DNA from: Bacillota bacterium
Lineage (GTDB): Bacteria; Bacillota; Clostridia; Christensenellales; Aristaeellaceae
Assembly (NCBI GenBank): GCA_023392515.1
Contig: JAEVYX010000058.1
Span: 1-15,423, forward strand
Length of the DNA stretch: 15,423 nt
Direction of reading: 5' to 3'
Both the position numbers and the translations under genes were made by a program. The notes below the pieces were generated by a model. That model was not told the DNA's origin, ran no database searches, and saw only the letters and a program-made list of their open reading frames with translations. How positions within the stretch are numbered: the first letter of the stretch is position 1; every line of letters starts with the position of its first letter. Below are positions 1 through 6,936 of the stretch, in pieces.

Positions 1-930
1 GAAGGCGAAGCCCGGTATATCTCCATTTTCCACTCCGTGCCTTTGTGGCTGGTGGAGCGGCTGATGGAAGCCTATGGGGCGGAAATGGCCGAGGAGATTT
101 GTTCCTATCGCACCGTCCGCCATCATACCCCCTTGCGCCCCAACCGCATGCAGCTTACCGATGAAGCTTTTGAAGCGCTGCTTGAAAAAAAAGTCTGGCA
201 GGTGGAAAAGGGGCATGTTCCCCATGCATACCTTGTGACCGGCGCGGTGGATATCGCAAAGGATGCGGACTATCAAAAAGGCTTATATAGCATTCAGGGG
301 GAGAGCAGCATGCTGGCGGCGGAGGCCGTTTCGCCCAGGCGGGGCATGCAGATTCTGGACTGCTGCGCCGCTCCCGGCGGAAAAGCCGCTTACATGGCCG
401 AGACCATGGAAGGAACCGGCCGGGTTCACGCCTGGGATATGCATGAGCACCGGGTGGAACTGATTAAAGCGGTAGCCAAGCGCCTGCGCCTTGAAAACCT
501 GCGCCCCATGGTGCGTGATGCGGCCAAATTCCGGGAAGACCTGGAAGAAAGCTTCGACGCCGTACTTTTGGATGCACCCTGCTCGGGCCTTGGGGTCATG
601 CTGGAAAAGCCTGATGTGAAATTCCGCCAGACGCCGGAAACGGTGGCGTCCCTTGTAAAGGTTCAAAAGACACTGCTGGATACCTGCAGCCGGTATGTAA
701 AGCCCGGCGGGGTGTTTGTTTACTCCACCTGTTCCATTTTGCCCGAGGAAAACAGCGGGCAAATCGCGGCTTTCCTGAAGGAGCATCCCGAATTTACGCT
801 GGAACCGCTGCCCTCTGCGATCCCGGAGGAGTTCACCCGGCATCAGAGGGAGTTTGGGCTTCAATTGTTTGCCCACAGGGATCAGCTGGAAGGATTTTTC
901 ATTGCCAAGCTTCGCAAAAAGGGGGTATAA
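1..930 (+). CDS. rsmB: 16S rRNA (cytosine-967-C5)-methyltransferase RsmB, 5' end outside window
   Basis: This is the C-terminal 309 residues of an RsmB/Sun-type SAM-dependent m5C methyltransferase, which modifies C967 of 16S rRNA before 30S assembly. The frame is open from base 1, so the N-terminal NusB-like domain (roughly 130-140 residues by family length) lies upstream and the gene is cut only by the window edge. Visible motifs are QGESSMLAAEA (before motif I), the SAM-binding loop LDCCAAPGGK near 355-384, motif IV DAPCSGLG at 571-594 with the catalytic cysteine at 580-582, and motif VI YSTCSILPEEN with the second conserved cysteine at 730-732. The GTG at 37 is an internal codon, since homology continues upstream of it (IFHSVPLWLVERL). 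One base separates its stop from rlmN, in the usual Bacillota order. Family assignment is secure. Confidence 0.96.
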   Translation, partial: EGEARYISIFHSVPLWLVERLMEAYGAEMAEEICSYRTVRHHTPLRPNRMQLTDEAFEALLEKKVWQVEKGHVPHAYLVTGAVDIAKDADYQKGLYSIQGESSMLAAEAVSPRRGMQILDCCAAPGGKAAYMAETMEGTGRVHAWDMHEHRVELIKAVAKRLRLENLRPMVRDAAKFREDLEESFDAVLLDAPCSGLGVMLEKPDVKFRQTPETVASLVKVQKTLLDTCSRYVKPGGVFVYSTCSILPEENSGQIAAFLKEHPEFTLEPLPSAIPEEFTRHQREFGLQLFAHRDQLEGFFIAKLRKKGV

Positions 931-931
931 C

Positions 932-1969
932 ATGGAAAAGCCCCAACTTCTTGGCTATACCCTTTTGGAGCTTCAAACGTTTCTGAAGGACATGAACCAG
1001 CCCGCTTTCCGGGCGGCTCAGCTTTTTTCCTGGCTTCACAAGGGCGCTGGTTTTGAAGAGATGCAAAACCTGCCCAAGCCCCTTCGGGAAAGCCTTGCAC
1101 AAACCGCCATTGCGCAGCCGGTTTCGGTTTTGCAAGCCCACGTGTCGCAATTGGATGGCACGGTTAAGTTCCTCTATGGGCTTCCCGACGGAAACTGTGT
1201 CGAGGGCGTATTGATGCAGTATCACCACGGCCACACCTTGTGTGTATCCACTCAGGTGGGCTGCCGCATGGGTTGCACCTTTTGCGCCAGCACACTGGAG
1301 GGCTGCATCCGCAATTTGACCGCCGCCGAAATGCTGGGCCAGATTCAATGCGCCAACCGCCATCTGGGCGGCGAGAACAGGGTGCATAATGTAGTGCTCA
1401 TGGGCAGCGGCGAGCCCCTGGACAACTATGACCAGGTCATGCGTTTCTTAAGGCTTCTGCGGGATCCGCAAGGGCTGAACATCGGCCTTCGCAACGTATC
1501 CCTCAGCACTTGCGGCCTGGCGGACAGGATTTGCTCCCTGGCGGAGGAAGGGCTCCCCGTCACCCTCTCCATATCGCTTCATGCCCCCAATGATGAAATC
1601 AGAAGGCAGACCATGCCGGTAGCCAGGGCCTATCCCATGGCGGAACTGCTGGATGCCTGCCGCTATTACATTGAAAAGACGGGCCGCCGGGTGATTTTCG
1701 AATATGCCCTCATTGACGGCGTCAATGCGGAGCCCGCCCACGCGGTGGAGCTGGCGGGGCGGCTTCGGAACATGCAGTGTCATGTGAACGTTATCCCCCT
1801 AAATCCGGTGGAGGAAAGGCAGTTAAGAGGCGTATCCGAGAAAAAAATACGCGCCTTTCTGGACACCCTTTCCCAGCACCATATCTCCGCCACCCGCCGC
1901 CGGGAGATGGGGGACGATATCGAAGGCGCCTGCGGTCAATTGCGGAGAAAGACCCTGACGAAAGAATAG
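932..1969 (+). CDS. rlmN: Dual-specificity 23S rRNA/tRNA adenine-C2 methyltransferase RlmN
   Basis: This 345-residue radical SAM enzyme methylates C2 of A2503 in 23S rRNA and of A37 in some tRNAs (family knowledge). The [4Fe-4S] motif CxxxCxxC is at C111, C115 and C118 (CRMGCTFC). C104, in TLCVSTQVG, matches the cysteine that carries the transferred methyl group, and C334, in DIEGACGQL, matches the C-terminal resolving cysteine, so both mechanistic cysteines are intact. The SAM-contacting GSGEP is at 158-162 and the fold-typical LSISLHAPND at 212-221. I chose ATG 932 because an AAAAAGGGGG ribosome binding site ends the previous gene just upstream and the family N-terminus starts here. The frame is open further upstream, but that part overlaps rsmB. 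The length is normal. It is followed after 34 bases by the phosphatase gene. Confidence 0.97.
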   Translation: MEKPQLLGYTLLELQTFLKDMNQPAFRAAQLFSWLHKGAGFEEMQNLPKPLRESLAQTAIAQPVSVLQAHVSQLDGTVKFLYGLPDGNCVEGVLMQYHHGHTLCVSTQVGCRMGCTFCASTLEGCIRNLTAAEMLGQIQCANRHLGGENRVHNVVLMGSGEPLDNYDQVMRFLRLLRDPQGLNIGLRNVSLSTCGLADRICSLAEEGLPVTLSISLHAPNDEIRRQTMPVARAYPMAELLDACRYYIEKTGRRVIFEYALIDGVNAEPAHAVELAGRLRNMQCHVNVIPLNPVEERQLRGVSEKKIRAFLDTLSQHHISATRRREMGDDIEGACGQLRRKTLTKE

Positions 1970-2003
1970 CGCATTACAATGGCTTTTACCAAGGAGGAAT
2001 ACC

Positions 2004-2711
2004 ATGATCGTTGCAGCCAGAACCCACAGCGGGCATGTGCGCCCCACCAACCAGGATACCCTGATTGTCCTCACCCATTTGTTTGGCGTGGCGGACGGTA
2101 TGGGCGGCCATAAAGGCGGAGAGGTGGCCAGCGCCCAGACGGCGGCGGTATTGGGAGAACTATTGGAAAAGCGTGAGCCGGATGCCCAACTGCTAGAGGA
2201 AGCCATCCAGGAGGCCAACCGCAGGCTATATGCGCGCCAGGCAGAGGAAAAAAACCTGGAGGGCATGGGCACCACCGTCACGGTTCTCTGGGAAGGCGCA
2301 AACCATGTGTGGATCGGCCATGTAGGCGACAGCCGGGCATACCTGTACCAAAAGGGCAGCTTGAGCCAGGTGACCCAGGATCATTCTGTCGTAGCGGAAA
2401 TGATCCGCCAGGGCATTCTCACCAAGGAAAAGGCCAAAAAACACCCTTACCGGAATGTGATCACCAGGGCTGTCGGCACCGCCCCCACCATTGATGCGGA
2501 TGTAATGCGCCTGGACAAGCACCCCGGCGACATATGGCTCCTTTGCTCCGACGGCCTGCACGGCATGGTGGAGGAAGAGGACATGGCGCACCTGATGGAA
2601 AAAAGCTCTCTGGAAGAAGCGGCGGAAGCGCTGATGCAAAAGGCGCTTGAAAATGGCGGCCGGGATAACATTTCCCTGGTGCTCTGCCGTGTAACGGAGG
2701 TGGCGCAATGA
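2004..2711 (+). CDS. prpC: PP2C-family Ser/Thr protein phosphatase (PrpC/Stp)
   Basis: This 235-residue cytoplasmic PPM/PP2C phosphatase needs Mn/Mg and is expected to reverse phosphorylation by the kinase encoded next. Metal-coordinating motifs are complete: RPTNQD (D18), DGMGGHKGGE (D31, G32), CSDGLHG (D183) and GGRDN (D221). GDSRAYL at 109-114 and TQDHS at 125-128 are further PP2C signatures. The length matches stand-alone bacterial PrpC/Stp proteins (about 240-255 residues), and there is no membrane segment. ATG 2004 follows an AAGGAGG ribosome binding site. The stop overlaps the kinase start by four bases (ATGA), so translation of the two is probably coupled. The phosphatase-kinase pair followed by rsgA is a standard Bacillota arrangement, and RsgA is a reported kinase/phosphatase substrate in B. 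subtilis. Confidence 0.96.
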   Translation: MIVAARTHSGHVRPTNQDTLIVLTHLFGVADGMGGHKGGEVASAQTAAVLGELLEKREPDAQLLEEAIQEANRRLYARQAEEKNLEGMGTTVTVLWEGANHVWIGHVGDSRAYLYQKGSLSQVTQDHSVVAEMIRQGILTKEKAKKHPYRNVITRAVGTAPTIDADVMRLDKHPGDIWLLCSDGLHGMVEEEDMAHLMEKSSLEEAAEALMQKALENGGRDNISLVLCRVTEVAQ

Positions 2712-4609
2712 CAGGACGCGTAATTGCTGAACGATATCAAATACTGGATACCATCGGCAAGGGCGGCATGGCCATCGTCTATCGTGCCATCGACCTGCGC
2801 ACCGGCCACAGCGTGGCCATCAAGGTGCTGCGCCCGGAATTCAACCAGGACGAGGAATTCCTAAACCGCTTCCAGCGTGAGGCGGAAGCTGCCAGCAAGG
2901 TATCCCATCATAACATTGTCAACCTCCTAGATGTCGGCATGGATGGGGACAGCCGCTACCTGGTGATGGAATATGTTCAGGGCAAGACCCTGAAAGAACT
3001 GATTCGCGAAAAGGGCAAGCTCGCCCCGCCAATCGCGGTACAGATTGCCATCCGCATCCTGTCGGCGCTGCAGCATACCCACCAAAACGGCATTATCCAC
3101 CGGGATATCAAGCCCCAGAATATACTTGTGCAGTCGGAAGGCCACATCAAGGTTTCGGATTTCGGCATTGCGCGCATGGCAAACAGTTCCACCCTGACCA
3201 AGGGCGACAGCGTCATGGGTTCGGTGCATTACTTCTCGCCCGAGCAGGCTGCGGGGGAGGAAGTGGCTGAAACCAGCGATATTTACAGCGTGGGCGTTGT
3301 ACTGTATGAAATGCTCACCGGCCAGGTACCCTTTGAAGGGGACAGCCCTGTGGCGGTGGCAATGCAGCATTTGCACAACATCGCAAGGCCGATTACGGAA
3401 TTGAGCCCGGAGGTTTCTCCCGCCGTGGCCCATGTGGTGATGGTGGCCATGGAAAAGGACCCCCGCTACCGCTATCAAAGCGCATTGGAAATGGCTACGG
3501 ACCTGAAAAAGGCGCTAAACGGCAAGGAGGGGCTGAGGGACCGCAAGAGCGACAGCCAGCCTATACCTGCACTCCGATCTCAAACTATGGGGGATTTGCC
3601 CCTGGCCCGGGCTGCCGTACCGGTCCGGAAAAAAGGTTTCTCGCTTAGCCCCAAGGCGTGGCAGCGCTTTCAGGTGACTGCAAAATGGGTGGTAACCATC
3701 TTGACGGCCGGCATGGTATTTTTCGGGCTGTATATGGGCGGCATGGCCATTTACAAAAACCTGGCCAGCATGACCAAAGCCCCGGACCTGGTAGGGCAGG
3801 ATATAGCCACTGCTCTGCGCTTAAGCGAGCGGGCTGAGCTTAAAACAGAGGTATTGTACCTGCACCATGCTACCATCCCCAGCGGTGTGGTGATATTGCA
3901 AACGCCTGAATATGATACGCAAATGCGCAAGGGCGATACCATTGTATTGAATGTATCCGATGGCCCGGCCGTTCAGTCGGTGCCGAATCTTTATGGCATG
4001 AGCAGCGCCGATGCGGCCCAAAGTTTGCAAAGCCTGGGGCTGATCCTGACCGTTACGGAAAATGTAATGTCCACAGAACCGGTAGGTGCCGTACTTCGCC
4101 AGACTCCAGAGGCAGGACAGCCTTTCGCACCGGGGAGCTCCGTGCAGGTGGTTTTGTCCGGCGGCAGTGCCATCGTGCCCAATCTCTCGAACGCCACCCT
4201 TCCGCAGGCCAAGGAGGCCATTATCCAAAGCGGACTGGTGTTGGGTGCTGTGGAACAGGAAGAAGTTTCCGATCCCGCCCAGAATGGCCTGGTTATTGCG
4301 CAGGAACCTTCCGTGGGTGCCCAGGTGATTTTGGGTGCGGCTGTGAAATTGACCGTTGCCGAATCGGAAAGCCGCCGCCATCAGGCTACCATTACATTAA
4401 AAATCCCCAAAACACAAGCGGGGGTTCATGTGCGGGTAACACTGGTAGGCTTGGCTGGCGAAGAAACAGAAGAATATGCGGCCATGCATGCGGCGGACAG
4501 CGGCTCAAGCCCCGAGGTAACGCTCTATTCCGATATGCCGGGGGTTATGACCTACCGTGTGTATTTTGACGGCGCACTCAGTTATGAAGATACCGTAACG
4601 CTGAATTAG
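2708..4609 (+). CDS. prkC: PASTA-domain Ser/Thr protein kinase (PrkC/Stk1 type)
   Basis: This 633-residue, single-pass membrane Hanks-type kinase has a cytoplasmic catalytic domain (about 10-270) with the glycine loop GKGGMAIVYRA at 17-27, Lys39 in VAIKV, HRDIKPQN at 131-138 (catalytic D133) and DFGIA at 151-155. The activation segment holds S161, T162 and T164, where PrkC-type kinases autophosphorylate, then SPEQA at 177-181. A juxtamembrane linker (about 271-325) leads to a transmembrane helix at about 326-348. Outside are three PASTA repeats (about 357-418, 424-485, 488-552), which in this family bind muropeptides/peptidoglycan, and a C-terminal beta-rich domain (about 556-633) resembling the Ig-like cap of B. 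subtilis PrkC. All catalytic residues are present. It starts inside the phosphatase stop. Likely roles, from the family, are cell-wall homeostasis and possibly spore germination in response to muropeptides. Confidence 0.97.
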   Translation: MTGRVIAERYQILDTIGKGGMAIVYRAIDLRTGHSVAIKVLRPEFNQDEEFLNRFQREAEAASKVSHHNIVNLLDVGMDGDSRYLVMEYVQGKTLKELIREKGKLAPPIAVQIAIRILSALQHTHQNGIIHRDIKPQNILVQSEGHIKVSDFGIARMANSSTLTKGDSVMGSVHYFSPEQAAGEEVAETSDIYSVGVVLYEMLTGQVPFEGDSPVAVAMQHLHNIARPITELSPEVSPAVAHVVMVAMEKDPRYRYQSALEMATDLKKALNGKEGLRDRKSDSQPIPALRSQTMGDLPLARAAVPVRKKGFSLSPKAWQRFQVTAKWVVTILTAGMVFFGLYMGGMAIYKNLASMTKAPDLVGQDIATALRLSERAELKTEVLYLHHATIPSGVVILQTPEYDTQMRKGDTIVLNVSDGPAVQSVPNLYGMSSADAAQSLQSLGLILTVTENVMSTEPVGAVLRQTPEAGQPFAPGSSVQVVLSGGSAIVPNLSNATLPQAKEAIIQSGLVLGAVEQEEVSDPAQNGLVIAQEPSVGAQVILGAAVKLTVAESESRRHQATITLKIPKTQAGVHVRVTLVGLAGEETEEYAAMHAADSGSSPEVTLYSDMPGVMTYRVYFDGALSYEDTVTLN

Positions 4610-4618
4610 GAGAAAAAT

Positions 4619-5497
4619 ATGCAGGAAGGCTGGATCATACGGGGCCGGGGCGGGCTGTATACCGTCCGATCCCAGGAGGGGGCGGAGTTTGTCTTGCGGG
4701 CCAAGGGAAAGTTCCGCCGCCAGCAGATAACGCCTTTGGTGGGCGACCGTGTTCGCTTCAGCCCTGGAACGGGGGAGGAGCACGGCTGGGTGGAGGAAAT
4801 TCTTCCCCGGGTATCCGAAAGCCTGCGCCCCCCGGTCGCCAATGTGGAAGTGATGGTGGTGGTAGTAGCCCCATCCCCGGCCCCCGATCTTTTATTGGTA
4901 GACCGGCTGCTGGTCAGGGCCCGGCGGCAGAATATACGTGTTGTGCTTGTCTTAAACAAATGCGAGCTGGACATGGCCCTTTGCGGAAAACTGTCCAAGG
5001 AATATGAAAAGTCCGGCGCGCCTTTTCTGGCGGTCAGTGCAAACTTGGGCACCGGGCTTGACTTGCTTCGGGCGCAGATGCGGGGGAAAATCTCCTGTTT
5101 GGCGGGCCAGTCCGGCGTGGGGAAAAGCACGCTGCTAAATGCGCTGGTGGGGTTGGAGCTTAAAACCGGTGAAATCAGCGCTAAAATAGAGCGGGGAAAG
5201 CATACTACCCGGCATGCGGAGCTATTGGAAAAGGATGGCTTGCGGGTGTTTGACACGCCGGGATTCAGCCTTCTGCAGCTGGAAGAAAACCTGGACCCTG
5301 TGCTTTTGCAGGAGGATTATCCCGAATTTGCCCCTTACCGGAATGCGTGCAAGTTTGCCCCCTGTTACCATTTTTCCGAACCGGGCTGCAAGATCCTGCA
5401 GGCGGCCAGGACGGGGGAAATATCGCCGGAAAGGCTTTCACGGTATCACATCCTGCTGGAGGAAATGAAAAAATCCTGGAGGGAACGGTATGATTAA
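4619..5497 (+). CDS. rsgA: Ribosome small-subunit-dependent GTPase RsgA (YloQ/YjeQ)
   Basis: This 292-residue circularly permuted GTPase checks late 30S maturation. An N-terminal OB-fold (about 1-70) precedes G motifs in the permuted order: G4 NKCELD at 113-118, G5-like VSANLGTG at 139-146, G1 GQSGVGKS at 163-170, G2 TTRHAEL at 196-202 and G3 DTPGF at 212-216. The C-terminal zinc site is complete: C244, C249, H251 and C257. ATG 4619 lies nine bases after the kinase stop, and its ribosome binding site TAGGAGA overlaps that stop. The 3' end overlaps rpe by eight bases. Length and motif order are typical. Phosphorylation by the upstream kinase is known for the B. subtilis homologue and is inferred here. 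Confidence 0.97.
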   Translation: MQEGWIIRGRGGLYTVRSQEGAEFVLRAKGKFRRQQITPLVGDRVRFSPGTGEEHGWVEEILPRVSESLRPPVANVEVMVVVVAPSPAPDLLLVDRLLVRARRQNIRVVLVLNKCELDMALCGKLSKEYEKSGAPFLAVSANLGTGLDLLRAQMRGKISCLAGQSGVGKSTLLNALVGLELKTGEISAKIERGKHTTRHAELLEKDGLRVFDTPGFSLLQLEENLDPVLLQEDYPEFAPYRNACKFAPCYHFSEPGCKILQAARTGEISPERLSRYHILLEEMKKSWRERYD

Positions 5498-6140
5498 GAT
5501 CGCCCCGTCTATTTTGGCGGCAGACCCCATGCACGTGGGCCGGGAGGTTTGCCGGATGGTTCAAGCGGGCTGTGACTGGCTGCATGTGGACATTATGGAC
5601 GGCAATTTTGTGCCGAACATTTCCTTTGGCCCAGCCATGGTCAAGGCGCTTGATAAAGAGACGGACATTTTTTTGGATGTTCACCTGATGATTCTTCATC
5701 CGGAATCTTATATACATGAATTTGCGGCCGCGGGAGCGGACATGCTGACCGTTCACCTGGAAGCGTCAAATGATTGCATAGGCCTTTTGCAGCTTATCCG
5801 CCAAGCAGGCCTGAAAACAGGAGTATCCGTAAAGCCCGGTACGCCTGTCACGGCCCTTGAACCGGTTTTGCCCTATGCCGATATGGTACTCATTATGACG
5901 GTGGAACCGGGCTTTGGCGGTCAGGCGTTTATGCCTGAAATGGTGCAAAAAATAGTGGATTTGCGGAAAATGGGTTATACAGGCATTATTGAGGTCGACG
6001 GCGGCATCAATACAGAAAACGCTCCGATGCTCCTGGACAGCGGAGCAACGGCTTTGGTGATGGGCACTGCGCTCTTCCGGGCGGAGAATCCGGCTCAGGT
6101 GATCCGGGAGATACACGAAAAGGCAGGCGTCCATGTGTAA
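5490..6140 (+). CDS. rpe: Ribulose-phosphate 3-epimerase
   Basis: This 216-residue TIM-barrel enzyme interconverts D-ribulose 5-phosphate and D-xylulose 5-phosphate in the pentose phosphate pathway. It starts IAPSILAAD with Ser7. Metal and catalytic residues are visible as H32 and D34 (LHVDIMDG), H65 (LDVHLM) and D170 (EVDGGIN). The mobile loop VEPGFGGQAF is at 138-147 and the phosphate-binding GGI and MGTALF segments follow. Length is exactly that of the family. It overlaps rsgA by eight bases (ATGATTAA) and has an eight-base overlap (ATGTGTAA) with the downstream SLOG gene, so translation is likely coupled at both ends. Confidence 0.97.
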   Translation: MIKIAPSILAADPMHVGREVCRMVQAGCDWLHVDIMDGNFVPNISFGPAMVKALDKETDIFLDVHLMILHPESYIHEFAAAGADMLTVHLEASNDCIGLLQLIRQAGLKTGVSVKPGTPVTALEPVLPYADMVLIMTVEPGFGGQAFMPEMVQKIVDLRKMGYTGIIEVDGGINTENAPMLLDSGATALVMGTALFRAENPAQVIREIHEKAGVHV

Positions 6141-6663
6141 TGAAATATCCTGCTGCTTTACGGGTCACCGGCCTGATCATCTCCCATGGGGCAGGGAAGA
6201 AGGCCATCCGGATTGCGAGGCCTTTTACTTAAGGCTTACGCAGGCTACTGAAGAGAAGATCGGGCTGGGCTGCCGCATCTTTTACAGCGGCATGGCCCAG
6301 GGGGTGGATATGATGGCTGCCCAGATCGTGCTGGGCCTGCGGGCCGCTCATCCAGAATGGGGGCTCGAGCTGATTGCCGTATGCCCCCACGAGCATCAGG
6401 CCGCCCGCTGGAGCCAGGAGGACCGGAAGCTTTATCACCTGCTGCTTGATCTGGCAGATCAGGTCGTCGTGCTGGAAAAGGACTATACCCCCTATTGCTA
6501 TCATCAGCGCAACCGGTATATGGTAGACCATTGCGCGCACATGATTGCGGGATTTGATGGGATTTCAAAGGGAGGTACTTCATCCACCGTGCAGTATGCC
6601 CGGCGCAAGGGCCGGGAGATTCTGGAGGTTTCGCCGTATAAAATGGGCACCGTTATGCCATGA
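6133..6663 (+). CDS. SLOG-superfamily protein, DUF1273/YpsA-like
   Basis: This 176-residue, soluble, Rossmann-like protein resembles the DUF1273/YpsA branch of the SLOG (Smf/DprA-LOG) superfamily, which is thought to bind nucleotide-type ligands. Supporting motifs are the N-terminal CCFTGHRPDHLPWG (7-20), SGMAQGVDMMAA (52-63), the PHEHQAARW segment (85-93), QRNRYMVDH (125-133) and a C-terminal phosphate-loop-like KGGTSSTVQYA (146-156). No membrane helix or signal peptide is seen. It takes the place just after rpe held by thiN in B. subtilis, and its ATG lies inside the end of rpe. Family membership is fairly clear. The ligand and role are unknown: YpsA in B. subtilis has been linked to cell division, but orthology is not shown here. 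Confidence 0.82.
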   Translation: MCNEISCCFTGHRPDHLPWGREEGHPDCEAFYLRLTQATEEKIGLGCRIFYSGMAQGVDMMAAQIVLGLRAAHPEWGLELIAVCPHEHQAARWSQEDRKLYHLLLDLADQVVVLEKDYTPYCYHQRNRYMVDHCAHMIAGFDGISKGGTSSTVQYARRKGREILEVSPYKMGTVMP

Positions 6664-6686
6664 TAGCCTCATGGAGGTGGCGCCCG

Positions 6687-6815
6687 ATGAGCGATAAACG
6701 GTTTGACTTTGTAAAAGAGCACCAGGATAATGAAAAAAAAGCGGGTATCACCCGGGGACTTTTGAATCCGCCTGTGAAAAGGCTGCGGATGAGCCGCAAA
6801 AAAGTAGAGCACTAA
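6687..6815 (+). CDS. Small basic hypothetical protein, 42 residues
   Basis: A short open frame starts at ATG 6687 and ends at TAA 6813-6815. A good Shine-Dalgarno sequence, GGAGGT, lies at 6673-6678 with eight bases before the ATG. The product begins MSDKRFDFVKEHQDN and ends LRMSRKKVEH. It has a charged N-terminal half and a strongly basic C-terminal half (PVKRLRMSRKK), with no cysteines, no signal peptide and no membrane helix. It sits 23 bases after the SLOG gene on the same strand and probably ends that transcript. I recognise no family. The ribosome binding site and the compact fit between genes support it as real, but such a short frame could be chance. Confidence 0.5.
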   Translation: MSDKRFDFVKEHQDNEKKAGITRGLLNPPVKRLRMSRKKVEH

Positions 6816-6879
6816 AAGAGACGCTGTTTTCGTATTTACTGGCAGGAAACCGCCGGAAATGCGAAAGCAGGTCTTTCTT

Positions 6880-6908
6880 TGTATACAGGAAAAGGGTTAT
6901 CCATAAAA
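6880..6908 (+). promoter_or_regulatory. Candidate promoter of the germination operon, sigma-G-like
   Basis: TGTATA (6880-6885) and CATAAAA (6902-6908) are separated by 16 bases, partly matching the forespore sigma-G pattern (TGAATA-like -35, CATACTA-like -10). Transcription would begin near 6915, leaving a short leader with the GGAAAGGA ribosome binding site before ATG 6937. The match is partial. The main argument is its position before a gene set that in known spore formers is read by sigma-G. Confidence 0.3.
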
Positions 6909-6936
6909 GGTGAGCTTCAGTGGGAAAGGAAATAGT

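Noticed and set aside
283..933. 216-codon open frame on the - strand inside rsmB
   Set aside because: It is fully antisense to a well-supported gene and the translation shows no recognisable domain.
4606..5256. 216-codon open frame on the - strand inside rsgA
   Set aside because: It is antisense to a gene with all GTPase motifs, and its Ser/Arg-rich product looks like reverse-frame noise.
6863..6880. GAAAG/CTTTC hairpin followed by TTT as a terminator of the upstream operon
   Set aside because: It has only five A/T-rich pairs and three T's, too weak to call.
6910..6936. GTG 6910 as the start of the A-subunit gene
   Set aside because: The AAAAGG before it abuts the codon, while ATG 6937 has a well-spaced GGGAAAGGA.
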